Shown in pieces: positions 25,428 through 32,825 of a stretch of 64,000 nucleotides of DNA (within the stretch, counting starts at the first letter, position 1; each line of letters begins with the position of its first letter). The notes under the pieces are model-generated. The model was not told the DNA's origin and ran no database searches. It saw only the letters and a list, made by a program, of their open reading frames with translations. Made by a program: the position numbers and the translations under genes. The stretch is from Amycolatopsis sp. CA-126428. Lineage in GTDB: Bacteria; Actinomycetota; Actinomycetes; Mycobacteriales; Pseudonocardiaceae. The stretch covers positions 1-64,000 of the forward strand of contig NZ_PPHF01000180.1 of the NCBI RefSeq assembly GCF_002904335.1, read 5' to 3'.

Positions 25428-26945
25428 ATGACAGCGCCGTCGCGCGTGACCGAGCGCGAACGCAAGTACGAAATCGTCGCCGGCAGCGGGGTGCCCCGCC
25501 TGGTCGGCGTCGGAGGTGTCGAAACGCAGGACGACCCCGTCGAGCACGTCCTGGACGCGTCCTACTACGACACCGAGACGTTCCGGCTGGCCCGCAGCGG
25601 CATCACGCTGCGGCGGCGCGTCGGCGGCCCCGACGCCGGCTGGCACCTCAAGCTCCCGGTGTCGGCCGACGAGCGGCAGGAGCTGCAGCTGCCGCTGGGC
25701 GGCGACCCGCACAAGGTGCCCGGCCGGCTGCGGCGCCTGGTCCGGGCGTACACGCTGGGGGAGAAGCTGGTGCCGATCGCGCACCTGCGCACCGACCGCT
25801 TCGCCCACCGGCTCGCCGGCCCGGGCGGCCGCACCATCGCGACCCTCACCGACGACCACGTGACCGGGGAAGCCGGCGGCGCGACCGCGCGGCTCGACGA
25901 ATGGCGCGAACTGGAACTCGAACTGGACCCCGCGGCCGAACCGGCGCTGCTCGGGGAGTTCGACCGCGCGCTGACCGAGGCCGGTGCCTCGGTGGCGCCG
26001 TGGCCGTCGAAACTGCGCCGCCTCGTCGGTGACCGCGTCTCGGCCCCGCGCCGGCCCCGCAAGAAGCCGTCCGCCGGCGACGTCGTGCTGGCGGCCGTGC
26101 GCGAGCACTACGGCCGGTTGCGCCGTGCGGACGTCGGGGTGCGGCTGGACGCCGAGGATTCGGTGCACCAGATGCGCGTCGCGATCCGGAAGCTGCGAAG
26201 CACGTTTCGCACGTTCGGCTCGCTCATCGACGAGAAGCAGACGGCGGCCCTCGTGGTCGAGCTGCAGTGGCTCGGCCGCCAGTTGTCGCCGGCCAGGGAC
26301 ACCGAGGTCACCGAGGAGCGGCTGCGCGAACAGCTCGGCGAAGTGCCTTCGGAGCTGGTGTTCGGACCGTTGCGCCAGTTCCTCACCCGCCATTTCGCCC
26401 GGGAGGCGGAGGAAGGGCGGACTCGCGCGCTGGCGGTGCTGACCGGCAAGCGCTACCTGCAGCTGCTGCGCGAACTGGACGCCCTGCTGGACGACCCGCC
26501 GCTGACCGCGAAGGCGCGCAAGCCCGCGAAGGCCGGACTGCGCGAGCCGCTGCGAAAGGCCGCGAAGAAGCTCAGCCGTGCCCGAGCGGCGGCCCGCGGC
26601 CTGACGGGCGGCGAGCTGGAGACGGCCCTGCACGACGTCCGCAAGAAGGCCAAGCGGGCGCGCTACGCGGCCGACACCGTGAAGCCGGTGTACGGGAAGA
26701 AGCTGCGGGAGTGGCGCAAGAACGTCAAGGCCGTCCAGAGCACGCTGGGCGAGCACCAGGACACCGTGGTCGGCCGGGACGTCCTGCACCACCTCGCCAT
26801 CGCCGGCCACGGCGAGGGACAGAACACCTTCACCTTCGGGCTGCTCCACGCCCAGGACGCGGCGCGGGCGGCGAAGCTGCGCGAGACGTTCGCGCGGGAG
26901 TGGCGGCGGCTGTGGAAGGGCGGGCGTCCCGGCTGGCTGGGCTGA
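25428..26945 (+). CDS. CYTH and CHAD domain fusion, polyphosphate-linked
   Basis: 505 residues from ATG 25428 (GAGGAGG before it). CYTH domain about 7-200 starts with the diagnostic ExExK motif (TERERKYEI) and holds RRRVGGPDAGWHLKLP and the EWRELELELDP end. CHAD domain about 215-505: VHQMRVAIRKLRSTFRTFGSL, then DTEVTEERLREQ, LHDVRKKAKRARYAADTV and HQDTVVGRDVL, rich in conserved His and Arg/Lys. CYTH is the triphosphate tunnel fold (polyphosphatase/adenylate cyclase relatives) and CHAD binds inorganic polyphosphate. The fusion probably acts on or at polyphosphate during stress. Confidence 0.88.
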   Translation: MTAPSRVTERERKYEIVAGSGVPRLVGVGGVETQDDPVEHVLDASYYDTETFRLARSGITLRRRVGGPDAGWHLKLPVSADERQELQLPLGGDPHKVPGRLRRLVRAYTLGEKLVPIAHLRTDRFAHRLAGPGGRTIATLTDDHVTGEAGGATARLDEWRELELELDPAAEPALLGEFDRALTEAGASVAPWPSKLRRLVGDRVSAPRRPRKKPSAGDVVLAAVREHYGRLRRADVGVRLDAEDSVHQMRVAIRKLRSTFRTFGSLIDEKQTAALVVELQWLGRQLSPARDTEVTEERLREQLGEVPSELVFGPLRQFLTRHFAREAEEGRTRALAVLTGKRYLQLLRELDALLDDPPLTAKARKPAKAGLREPLRKAAKKLSRARAAARGLTGGELETALHDVRKKAKRARYAADTVKPVYGKKLREWRKNVKAVQSTLGEHQDTVVGRDVLHHLAIAGHGEGQNTFTFGLLHAQDAARAAKLRETFAREWRRLWKGGRPGWLG

Positions 26946-27111
26946 GCCCCGCCCCGTCTCCCCGTGTGCCGCGATGGCGGCAGCAGGGGGCCGGCGGGGA
27001 AGCGAGGCGGGTCGGGATGGCTGCTGCGGCGGCCCCCGCCCCACCTCCGGGAGCTGCCGGGTCGCGGGGGCTGCGGGGCCCGATCCGCCCGGCTCCAAGG
27101 GGCCGGGGCGG

Positions 27112-27903
27112 CTAGCCTTCGCCGGTCAGCTTCCCGCGCAGCTGCTCCAAGGTCTGCGACAGCAGCCGGGAGACGTGCATCTGGGAGATCCCGACGCGGT
27201 CGGCGATCTGGGTCTGCGTGAGCCCGCCGAAGAACCGCATCACCAGGATCGCGCGCTCGCGCTTCGGCAGTTCCTGCAGCAGGGGCTGGAGGGCCTCGTG
27301 GTTCTCGACCATGGCCATCTCGTGGTCCGGTTCCCCCATGGTGTCCGCCAGCGACAACGCCTCGGCGTCGTCGTGCACCGGCTTGTCGACCGAGAGCGCC
27401 TGGTAGGCGTTGCCCGCGAGCAGACCTTCGCGGACCTCGTCGATGTCGAGGCTCAGGTGCTCCGCCAGCTCGGTCGGCGTCGGGGCGCGGCCCAGGCGCT
27501 GGGAGAGCACCGCCGAGCCCTGGCTCAGCGAAAGGTGCAGCTCCTTGAGCCGCCGGGGGACCCGGACGGACCAGCCGGTGTCGCGGAAGTGCCGGCGGAC
27601 CTCGCCCATGATCGTCGGCACCGCGAAGGACAGGAAGTCGTGCCCCCGGGCGGGGTCGAACCGGTCGACGGCGTTGATCAGGCCGATCCGCGCCACCTGG
27701 ACCAGGTCCTCCCGGGGCTCCCCGCGGCCGGAGAACCGGGTCGCGATGTGCTCGGCCAGCGGGAGCAGCTCGGTGACGAGCTTGCTCCGGACGACTTCCC
27801 GGCGCGGATCGTCGGCTTCGAGGCCGTCCAGTTCCCTGAACAGCGGTTCGCAGTGGGCATATTCGTCCGGGCGGTGGAGGAGGGTTTTCCGCTCGCTGCT
27901 CAC
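27112..27903 (-). CDS. RNA polymerase sigma factor, SigB/SigF family
   Basis: 263 residues from GTG 27903; the longer open frame upstream runs inside the anti-sigma gene. Region 2: EDLVQVARIGLINAVDRFD, GHDFLSFAVPTIMGEVRRHF, then DTGWSVRVPRRLKEL; region 3: RLGRAPTPTELAEHLSLD; region 4: LPKRERAILVMRFFGGLTQTQIADRVGISQMHVSRLLSQ. Group 3 stress sigma factor recognising GTTT/GGGTAT promoters, many of which lie on both sides of this gene. Start codon overlaps the anti-sigma stop by GTGA, giving tight coupling of the pair. Confidence 0.9.
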   Translation of the reverse strand: MSSERKTLLHRPDEYAHCEPLFRELDGLEADDPRREVVRSKLVTELLPLAEHIATRFSGRGEPREDLVQVARIGLINAVDRFDPARGHDFLSFAVPTIMGEVRRHFRDTGWSVRVPRRLKELHLSLSQGSAVLSQRLGRAPTPTELAEHLSLDIDEVREGLLAGNAYQALSVDKPVHDDAEALSLADTMGEPDHEMAMVENHEALQPLLQELPKRERAILVMRFFGGLTQTQIADRVGISQMHVSRLLSQTLEQLRGKLTGEG

Positions 27904-28349
27904 GCGCTCGTTCCCGGGTTGAGCACCAGCTCGATCGTGACGATGCCCGCACCCCCACCGGGAAGCGCGTCGCAGTGCGCGGTCACCGACTTGCTCAGGG
28001 TCGTCAAGACGTGCCACCCGAACGTGCGGTCACTCGGCGGCCGTGGGTCACTCGACCGGGTCGAAACGATGACGTGCAAGCCGTCGGGGGCGAGCCGGAA
28101 GCGGCACTGCAGCTGCGAGCCCAGTTCGGCCAGCTGGACGAGCTGCGCGCACGCCTCGTCGACGGCCATCTTGGCGTCGGCGATGGCGTCCAGCCCGAAG
28201 TCCGCGCGCGAGACCACGCCGTGCGTGAGCATCCGGACCAGGGGGATCTGCTCCGCCATGGCGGGGAGCCGCAGCTCGACGAGTTCGTCGAGCAGCTCGT
28301 CGACGGTCGGCTTGCCGCCGAACGAGCTGTCGCTTCGAGTTTCTTCCAT
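27900..28349 (-). CDS. RsbW-type anti-sigma factor / serine kinase
   Basis: 149 residues from ATG 28349; a longer version from GTG 28415 (171 residues) would overlap the upstream gene by GTGA. HATPase-type fold: helix ADAKMAVDEACAQLVQLAELG is the N box, but the usual metal-binding Asn is Gln (DEACAQ), and the G1 box region DPRPPSDRTFGWHVLTTLS is also off consensus. Such proteins hold the sigma factor inactive and phosphorylate a STAS antagonist. The changed boxes suggest weak or no kinase activity. SigB-type promoter just upstream implies autoregulation. Confidence 0.8.
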   Translation of the reverse strand: MEETRSDSSFGGKPTVDELLDELVELRLPAMAEQIPLVRMLTHGVVSRADFGLDAIADAKMAVDEACAQLVQLAELGSQLQCRFRLAPDGLHVIVSTRSSDPRPPSDRTFGWHVLTTLSKSVTAHCDALPGGGAGIVTIELVLNPGTSA

Positions 28350-28359
28350 GCGGGAGGTA

Positions 28360-28385
28360 CTACCCATCCGGTGTAATGCTGACAC
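28360..28385 (-). promoter_or_regulatory. SigB-type promoter of the anti-sigma/sigma operon
   Basis: Minus strand GTGT (28385-28382) - 16 nt - GGGTAG (28365-28360). The -10 ends 10 nt before ATG 28349, so the mRNA would be almost leaderless; it lies inside the longer GTG-28415 reading frame. Confidence 0.6.
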
Positions 28386-28411
28386 TTCGTGATCAGGGAT
28401 TTCGGGTTTCG

Positions 28412-28741
28412 TCACCGGCCCAGCGCCCGTTCGAGTTCCTTCTTGGTCATCTTCGAGCGGCCGTCGATGTTCTTCTTCTTCGCTTCGCTGTAGAGCTGGT
28501 CCTTCGTCGGGCCTCCGGGGCCCTTGCGGTTGCCGGACCGCTCGCCACCGCGCTGCTGCGGCGACTTGTCCTTCAGCGACGTCTTGCTCGCCTGCCGGGA
28601 CTCACCCGCCTGGGCGCGGTTCTTGTTCACCGTCCGGGCCGCGATCTCCTTGGCCCGTTTCGTGCTCGCACCGCGGTCCTCGGCCGAGTCCTTGACGTGC
28701 TCGTACTGGCGTTCGCGCTTTCCGCTCCACGACTGAGGCAT
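28412..28741 (-). CDS. Small basic stress protein with C-terminal Rho_N/SAP-like module
   Basis: 109 residues, very basic. N-terminus PQSWSGKRERQYEHVKDSAEDRG plus KRAKEIAARTVNKNRAQAGE is a widespread but unnamed actinomycete stress-protein pattern (sometimes called plasmid stabilisation protein). C-terminus TKDQLYSEAKKKNIDG and RSKMTKKELERALGR is a helix-extended-loop-helix nucleic acid binding module, nearly the same as the tail of Ku at 31893. SigB-type promoter 27 nt upstream. Probably binds DNA; role unknown. Its stop overlaps GTG 28415 of the next gene's long form. Confidence 0.72.
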   Translation of the reverse strand: MPQSWSGKRERQYEHVKDSAEDRGASTKRAKEIAARTVNKNRAQAGESRQASKTSLKDKSPQQRGGERSGNRKGPGGPTKDQLYSEAKKKNIDGRSKMTKKELERALGR

Positions 28742-28768
28742 GCCCGCTCCCTTCGTCTCGCGCGGCGG

Positions 28769-28793
28769 GTACCCGGTTGATCACGCGGTAAAC
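28769..28793 (-). promoter_or_regulatory. SigB-type promoter of the 28412-28741 gene
   Basis: Minus strand GTTT (28793-28790) - 15 nt - GGGTAC (28774-28769), 27 nt before ATG 28741. One of the best matches in the window. Confidence 0.7.
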
Positions 28794-28808
28794 GTCCCGG
28801 TCGTGGTG

Positions 28809-28833
28809 GTTACCCGCTGCCCCTCAGGGGTAA
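28809..28833 (+). promoter_or_regulatory. SigB-type promoter of the F420-dependent oxidoreductase
   Basis: GTTA (28809-28812) - 15 nt - GGGTAA (28828-28833), 28 nt before ATG 28862; divergent from the preceding site. Confidence 0.55.
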
Positions 28834-28861
28834 GCGGAGGGCCGACCGGAAGGAGACGCCG

Positions 28862-29827
28862 ATGCGGATCGGCTACACCCTGATGACCGAGCAGGCCGGC
28901 CCGAACGACCTGGTCCGGTTCGCCGCCGGAGCGGAACAGGCCGGCTTCGACTTCGAGGTCATGAGCGACCACTACTCGCCCTGGCTGGACGAACAGGGCC
29001 ACGCGCCCTACGCCTGGGCCGTGCTGGGCGCGGTCACCCAGGTGACCGAGCGCGCCGAGCTGATGACCTACGTGACCTGCCCGACCATGCGCTACCACCC
29101 GGCGGTGGTGGCGCAGAAGGCGGCGACCGTGCAGGCGCTCTCCGGCGGCCGGTTCACCCTCGGCCTCGGTGCGGGGGAGAACCTCAACGAGCACGTCATC
29201 GGCCGCGGCTGGCCGCCGGCCAACGTCCGGCACGAGATGCTCTCCGAGGCCGTGCAGATCATCAGCGGCCTGTTCGACGGCGGCTACTTCGACTACGACG
29301 GCAAGCACTTCCGCGTCGACTCGGCGAAGCTGTGGGACCTGCCGGAGAAGCGGACGCCGATCGGCGTCGCGGTGTCCGGCTCGCAGTCGGTCCGGCGGTT
29401 CGCCCCGGTCGCCGACGCGATGATCGCCGTCGAGCCGAAGGCGGAGCTGTCCCAGGAGTGGGACGCGACGAAGCTGGGCGGGGCGCCGAGCCGCAAGATC
29501 GGGCAGCTGCCCGTGTCGTGGGGCACCGACCGCGACGCCGCCGTCAAGCGCGCGCACAAGCAGTTCCGGTGGTTCGCCGGCGGCTGGAAGGTCAACGCCG
29601 AGCTGCCGGGGCCGGCCGGGTTCGCCGGGGCGACGCAGTTCGTCCGCGAGGACGACGTCGCCGGCTCGATCCCGTGCGGCCCGGACGCCGAGCCGATCGC
29701 CGAGGCGGTGCGGGAGTTCGAGAAGGCGGGCTTCACCGACGTGGCGCTGGTCCAGATCGGCGGTGACCAGCAGGAGGGCTTCCTCGACTTCGCCGAGAAG
29801 GAACTGCTCCCGGCCCTGCGCGGATAA
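28862..29827 (+). CDS. F420-dependent LLM-class oxidoreductase
   Basis: 321 residues, luciferase-like TIM barrel of the TIGR03557 type close to F420-dependent glucose-6-phosphate dehydrogenase. Marks: MRIGYTLMTEQAGPNDLVRFA, DFEVMSDHYSPWLDEQGHAPYAWAVLGA, GRFTLGLGAGENLNEHV and VSGSQSVRRFAPVADAMIAVEP. GGAAGGAG precedes ATG. Members transfer hydride to or from the deazaflavin F420; the substrate of this subgroup is not established. In the SigB-type stress set it may feed reduced F420 to quinone or NO detoxification. Confidence 0.85.
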   Translation: MRIGYTLMTEQAGPNDLVRFAAGAEQAGFDFEVMSDHYSPWLDEQGHAPYAWAVLGAVTQVTERAELMTYVTCPTMRYHPAVVAQKAATVQALSGGRFTLGLGAGENLNEHVIGRGWPPANVRHEMLSEAVQIISGLFDGGYFDYDGKHFRVDSAKLWDLPEKRTPIGVAVSGSQSVRRFAPVADAMIAVEPKAELSQEWDATKLGGAPSRKIGQLPVSWGTDRDAAVKRAHKQFRWFAGGWKVNAELPGPAGFAGATQFVREDDVAGSIPCGPDAEPIAEAVREFEKAGFTDVALVQIGGDQQEGFLDFAEKELLPALRG

Positions 29828-29856
29828 GGGCTGCACGGCTGACGGCACGACGCCGG

Positions 29857-30222
29857 TCAGGCCGGTGCGGGGGCGGGCCGGCGTTCGGCCAGCGCGAGGC
29901 TCCGGTCCGCCCCGGTCACCCGCAGGGCCCGCCGCACCCCCGCGTTGGCCCCGGTGACCACGAGCAGGTCGGTGCCGCCCTGCCCGGCCTGCAGGGCCGC
30001 GTGCAGCAGCACCCCGACCCCGGCGACGCCGAGGAAGTCCACTTCGGACAGGTCGACGACCAGCTGTTCCGGCGTCGCCCACAGGCGGTCGGAGAGCAGC
30101 GAGGCCAGGTCGGCCGCCGTCGCGCTGTCGAGGTCACCGCGCACGGTGACGAGGACCGCGTGCGGGGCGGGCCACGCCGTGCGCAGCCGGAGGTTGGGGT
30201 GCCGGGGCCGGGGAAGGTTCAT
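29857..30222 (-). CDS. STAS-domain protein without a phosphorylatable Ser
   Basis: 121 residues from ATG 30222 (AACCTT side, no strong ribosome site); an in-frame start at 30363 adds 47 residues. STAS core: HAVLVTVRGDLDSATAADLASLL, then LVVDLSEVDFLGVAGVGVLLHAA. The place of the RsbV/SpoIIAA phospho-Ser is Val (Gly-Val-Ala-Gly), so it cannot be switched in the usual way. May bind an anti-sigma factor permanently or act as a decoy. Downstream of it, tail to tail, is the F420 enzyme. Confidence 0.72.
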   Translation of the reverse strand: MNLPRPRHPNLRLRTAWPAPHAVLVTVRGDLDSATAADLASLLSDRLWATPEQLVVDLSEVDFLGVAGVGVLLHAALQAGQGGTDLLVVTGANAGVRRALRVTGADRSLALAERRPAPAPA

Positions 30223-30441
30223 GCCGTTCGCCGCCGTCCTGGTGCGGCGCGGCCGCAGCGCCGCGCCCGGGGATTCGAGCGGCTGCTGGTTGAACCGTGG
30301 CACCGAGCCTAACCCCGTGTCCACGGCTCGCAACCGTCGTTGCTCCGAACGGGCGTGCGGCACGCCGCGGCGGTGACCGCTCGTGCCCGGCCCCGGTGGG
30401 ATGCAGTAATCTCGCGCTGGACCCGTTAAAGCGCTAGCGGC

Positions 30442-30451
30442 CCACTAGTGG
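30442..30451. promoter_or_regulatory. Palindrome cluster before the GAF-ANTAR gene
   Basis: CCACTAGTGG (30442-30451) follows AGCGCTAGCG-like dyad at 30430-30440 in the 290-nt divergent gap between the STAS and GAF-ANTAR genes. Possible operator; nothing else notable is seen in this gap. Confidence 0.3.
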
Positions 30452-30513
30452 CGCGCGCCCGGGTCCTCCCTGGATAAGAGCGCCCTGTCGGAAGAAGGAG
30501 GGGCGTCACCAGG

Positions 30514-31245
30514 ATGACGGGCGGCCATGAGCAGCTGACCGCGCGGCTGGACGAAGTCACGTTCGCGATGGAGTCGCTGACCGCGATGCTGGACAGCGAA
30601 CTCGACCTCGGGCAGATGCTCCAAGCGGTCTGCGACCACGCCGTGCAGGTGGTGCCGGGGGCCGACATGGCCAGCATCACCCTGGTGCGCGAGGGGGTGC
30701 CCGAAACGGTGGCCAGCACCGACCAGCGGGCGGTGAACTTCGACCGCGAGCAGTACCGCATCGGGGACGGCCCGTGCCTGCGCGCCGCCGAGACGGGCCA
30801 GCCGGTCCGCGTCGGCGTCGGCGCGGTCGGGGACATCTGGCCGCAGTTCGTCACGGCGGCCGAGCAGCTGGGCGTGGCCAGTTTCCTCGCCGCGCCGCTG
30901 ACGGTGGACGACGACATGTCCGGTGCGGTGAACCTCTTCGGGTTCGGCGAGCACGGCTTCAGCGAGCTGGGCACCAAGATCCTCGAGCTGTACACCGCGA
31001 CGGTCGTCATCGGCCTGCGCAGCGCGCGGCGGTACTTCGCGGCCCGCGAACTGGTCGACCAGCTCAACCGCGCGCTGGAGACCCGCGCGGTGATCGACCA
31101 GGCCAAGGGCATCCTGATGGCGGCGCACCGGATCACCGCGGAGGAAGCGTTCCAGCGCCTGGTCAAGCGGTCGCAGGACGGCAACCGGAAGCTCCACGAG
31201 GTGGCGGCGGAGTTCGTGGCGGCGGTGGCGACGACGAAAGCGTGA
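30514..31245 (+). CDS. GAF-ANTAR sensor / antiterminator-like protein
   Basis: 243 residues; AAGGAGG at 30496-30502. Short N-terminal helix (ARLDEVTFAMESLTAMLDSELDLG), GAF about 28-165 (LQAVCDHAVQVVPGADMASITLV ... YRIGDGPCLRAAETGQPVRV), ANTAR about 185-235 (ALETRAVIDQAKGILMAAHRITAEEAFQRLVKRSQ). Binds RNA stem-loops to stop termination when its GAF signal is right. Paralogue of the 23940 gene, differing in the GAF pocket. Ends at a convergent inverted repeat. Confidence 0.86.
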   Translation: MTGGHEQLTARLDEVTFAMESLTAMLDSELDLGQMLQAVCDHAVQVVPGADMASITLVREGVPETVASTDQRAVNFDREQYRIGDGPCLRAAETGQPVRVGVGAVGDIWPQFVTAAEQLGVASFLAAPLTVDDDMSGAVNLFGFGEHGFSELGTKILELYTATVVIGLRSARRYFAARELVDQLNRALETRAVIDQAKGILMAAHRITAEEAFQRLVKRSQDGNRKLHEVAAEFVAAVATTKA

Positions 31246-31294
31246 GCCGGCTGTGTCCCCGTGGCCGTGTCCCCGCGGCCGTGTGCTAGCCGGC
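31246..31294. terminator. Inverted repeat between convergent genes
   Basis: GCCGGCT (31246-31252) and AGCCGGC (31288-31294) enclose two copies of GTGTCCCCGYGGCC. Sits over the 3' ends of the GAF-ANTAR gene and the Zn-ribbon gene; short arms, so a weak terminator at best. Confidence 0.4.
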
Positions 31295-31498
31295 CGGGAC
31301 TTCGTCCGGGGGCGCCTGGGATTCGACGGGCGCCGGTTCCGGGCGGTGCTTGCTGCGCTGGCACGTCGTGCAGACCAGCGTGCGGCCCAGCACCGTGCCG
31401 TCGTCGGCGACGACCTGGGCCACGTGCATCGTCGGGAAGCCGCAGACCTCGCAGGGCAGTGAGCCGTCCTCCCGGCTGATGCGGATCTGGGTGCCCAT
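31286..31498 (-). CDS. Small zinc-ribbon-like protein
   Basis: 70 residues from ATG 31498 (GGAGGCC region ahead: rev. strand AGCAGGAGGCCGG). Two CxxC knuckles, LPCEVCGFPTMH and LVCTTCQRSKHR, 25 residues apart, separated by a beta hairpin (AQVVADDGTVLGRT). A structural zinc site is near certain; binding partner unknown. It is divergent from the small gene that heads the Ku operon. Confidence 0.65.
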   Translation of the reverse strand: MGTQIRISREDGSLPCEVCGFPTMHVAQVVADDGTVLGRTLVCTTCQRSKHRPEPAPVESQAPPDEVPAG

Positions 31499-31615
31499 CC
31501 GGCCTCCTGCTGTGACGTGAGTCTCACCACCTTGCCGTGTTCCCGGCCGAAGCCGGCTGAATTCACTCGTTCGGCGCAGCGGAGCGGCTTGTCCGTGGCT
31601 CTCTCGGTGCCGGCT

Positions 31616-31641
31616 GTGTCGCGTGCGGTGATCCTGGGTAA
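31616..31641 (+). promoter_or_regulatory. SigB-type promoter of the NHEJ operon
   Basis: GTGT (31616-31619) - 16 nt - GGGTAA (31636-31641), 36 nt before ATG 31678. Confidence 0.6.
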
Positions 31642-31677
31642 CCCGCCCGCGAACGGGATTGCCGGAGGGGAGCGAAC

Positions 31678-31875
31678 ATGCGAGACAAGCGGAACGACCT
31701 GCGGCCGGTGGCGGACCTCCTCGTCGACGGCGGGGACCCGGCGGAGCTGGAGCACACGCGGCACAAGGCGGCACTGGCCGTGGCGGCGCGGGCGAAGGAC
31801 CCCGAGGACTGCGCGCGGCTGCTGGACATGCTGGGGTTGCACCGGGCCGGCCGGCGCAGCACCGACGTCGCCTGA
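31678..31875 (+). CDS. Small conserved-context protein heading the Ku operon
   Basis: 65 residues; GGAGGGGAG before ATG. Charged and helical (RPVADLLVDGGDPAELEHTR, then HKAALAVAARAKDPEDCARLL). No family recognised. It ends 17 nt before Ku and shares its SigB-type promoter, so it is co-expressed with the double-strand-break repair genes; whether it takes part in repair is not known. Confidence 0.6.
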   Translation: MRDKRNDLRPVADLLVDGGDPAELEHTRHKAALAVAARAKDPEDCARLLDMLGLHRAGRRSTDVA

Positions 31876-31892
31876 AGGCAGGGGAGGACGAC

Positions 31893-32825
31893 ATGGCCCG
31901 ACCGGTGTGGAGCGGCGCGCTGAGCCTGGGGCTGGTCACCGTGCCGGTGGAGCTGTACCCGGCGGTGGCGGACCACACGATCCACTTCCACCAGTTCGAA
32001 CGCGGCACGTCGGACCGGATCCGCAACCGCCGCGTCAACGAGCGGACCGGTGACGAGGTCACCCAGGACGAGATCGTCAAGGGCTACGACGTCGGCGGCG
32101 GCGACCACGTGCTGGTGGAACCGGACGAACTGGACGAGATCGCGCCCGAGCGGTCGCGCCGGATCGACATCGAGCAGTTCGTGGAGCTCGACGAGATCGA
32201 CCCGTGGTTCTTCGACAAGACCTACTGGCTCAAGCCCGCCAAAGAGGACTTCGCCAAGGCGTACGGGCTGCTGCTGCGGGCGATGGACCGCAGCGAGAAG
32301 GCCGGCGTCGCGAAGTTCGTGCTGCGCGGCAAGGAGTACCTCGCCGCCGTTCGCGCCGGCGAGGACGTCATGGTGCTCAACACGCTGCACTTCGTCGCGG
32401 ACCTGCGCAAGCCCAAGGACGTCATGGGCAAGCTGCCGGACCTGCCGAAACCGCGGCCCAAGGAACTCGACATGGCGCTCGCGCTGGTCGACGAGATGAC
32501 CGCGCCGTGGAAGCCCGAGGACTACCGCGACGAGTACTCGAAGCGCGTCGAAGAGCTGATCAAGGCCAAGGAGGCCGGTAAGGAGATCGCCCACGAGGAG
32601 GAGCCGGCGCCCTCGGCCGACGTGGTGGACCTGTTCGAGGCGCTCTCGCGCAGCGTGAAGAGCCGCAAGAGCGGCGGCAAGCAGCCGAAGAAGAAGGCCG
32701 CCAAGAAGCCCGACCTGTCCGAGCTGCCGAAGGCGGACCTCGACAAGCTGGCCCGCGAGCAGGGCGTGAAGGGCCGGTCGAAGATGACGCGCGCCGAACT
32801 CGAGAAGGCCCTGAAGGCGTCGTGA
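31893..32825 (+). CDS. ku: Non-homologous end joining protein Ku
   Basis: 310 residues; GGGGAGG before ATG 31893. The bacterial Ku core starts MARPVWSGALSLGLVTVPVELYPAV and holds YDVGGGDHVLVEPDELDEI, DPWFFDKTYWLKP and EYLAAVRAGEDVMVLNTLHF; it threads onto DNA ends as a homodimer and recruits the ligase. The tail after about 255 is Lys-rich (KSGGKQPKKKAAKKPDLSEL) and ends in a Rho_N/SAP-like module (ADLDKLAREQGVKG, RSKMTRAELEKALKAS) that should add DNA contact. Stop overlaps the ligase start by GTGA. Confidence 0.93.
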   Translation: MARPVWSGALSLGLVTVPVELYPAVADHTIHFHQFERGTSDRIRNRRVNERTGDEVTQDEIVKGYDVGGGDHVLVEPDELDEIAPERSRRIDIEQFVELDEIDPWFFDKTYWLKPAKEDFAKAYGLLLRAMDRSEKAGVAKFVLRGKEYLAAVRAGEDVMVLNTLHFVADLRKPKDVMGKLPDLPKPRPKELDMALALVDEMTAPWKPEDYRDEYSKRVEELIKAKEAGKEIAHEEEPAPSADVVDLFEALSRSVKSRKSGGKQPKKKAAKKPDLSELPKADLDKLAREQGVKGRSKMTRAELEKALKAS

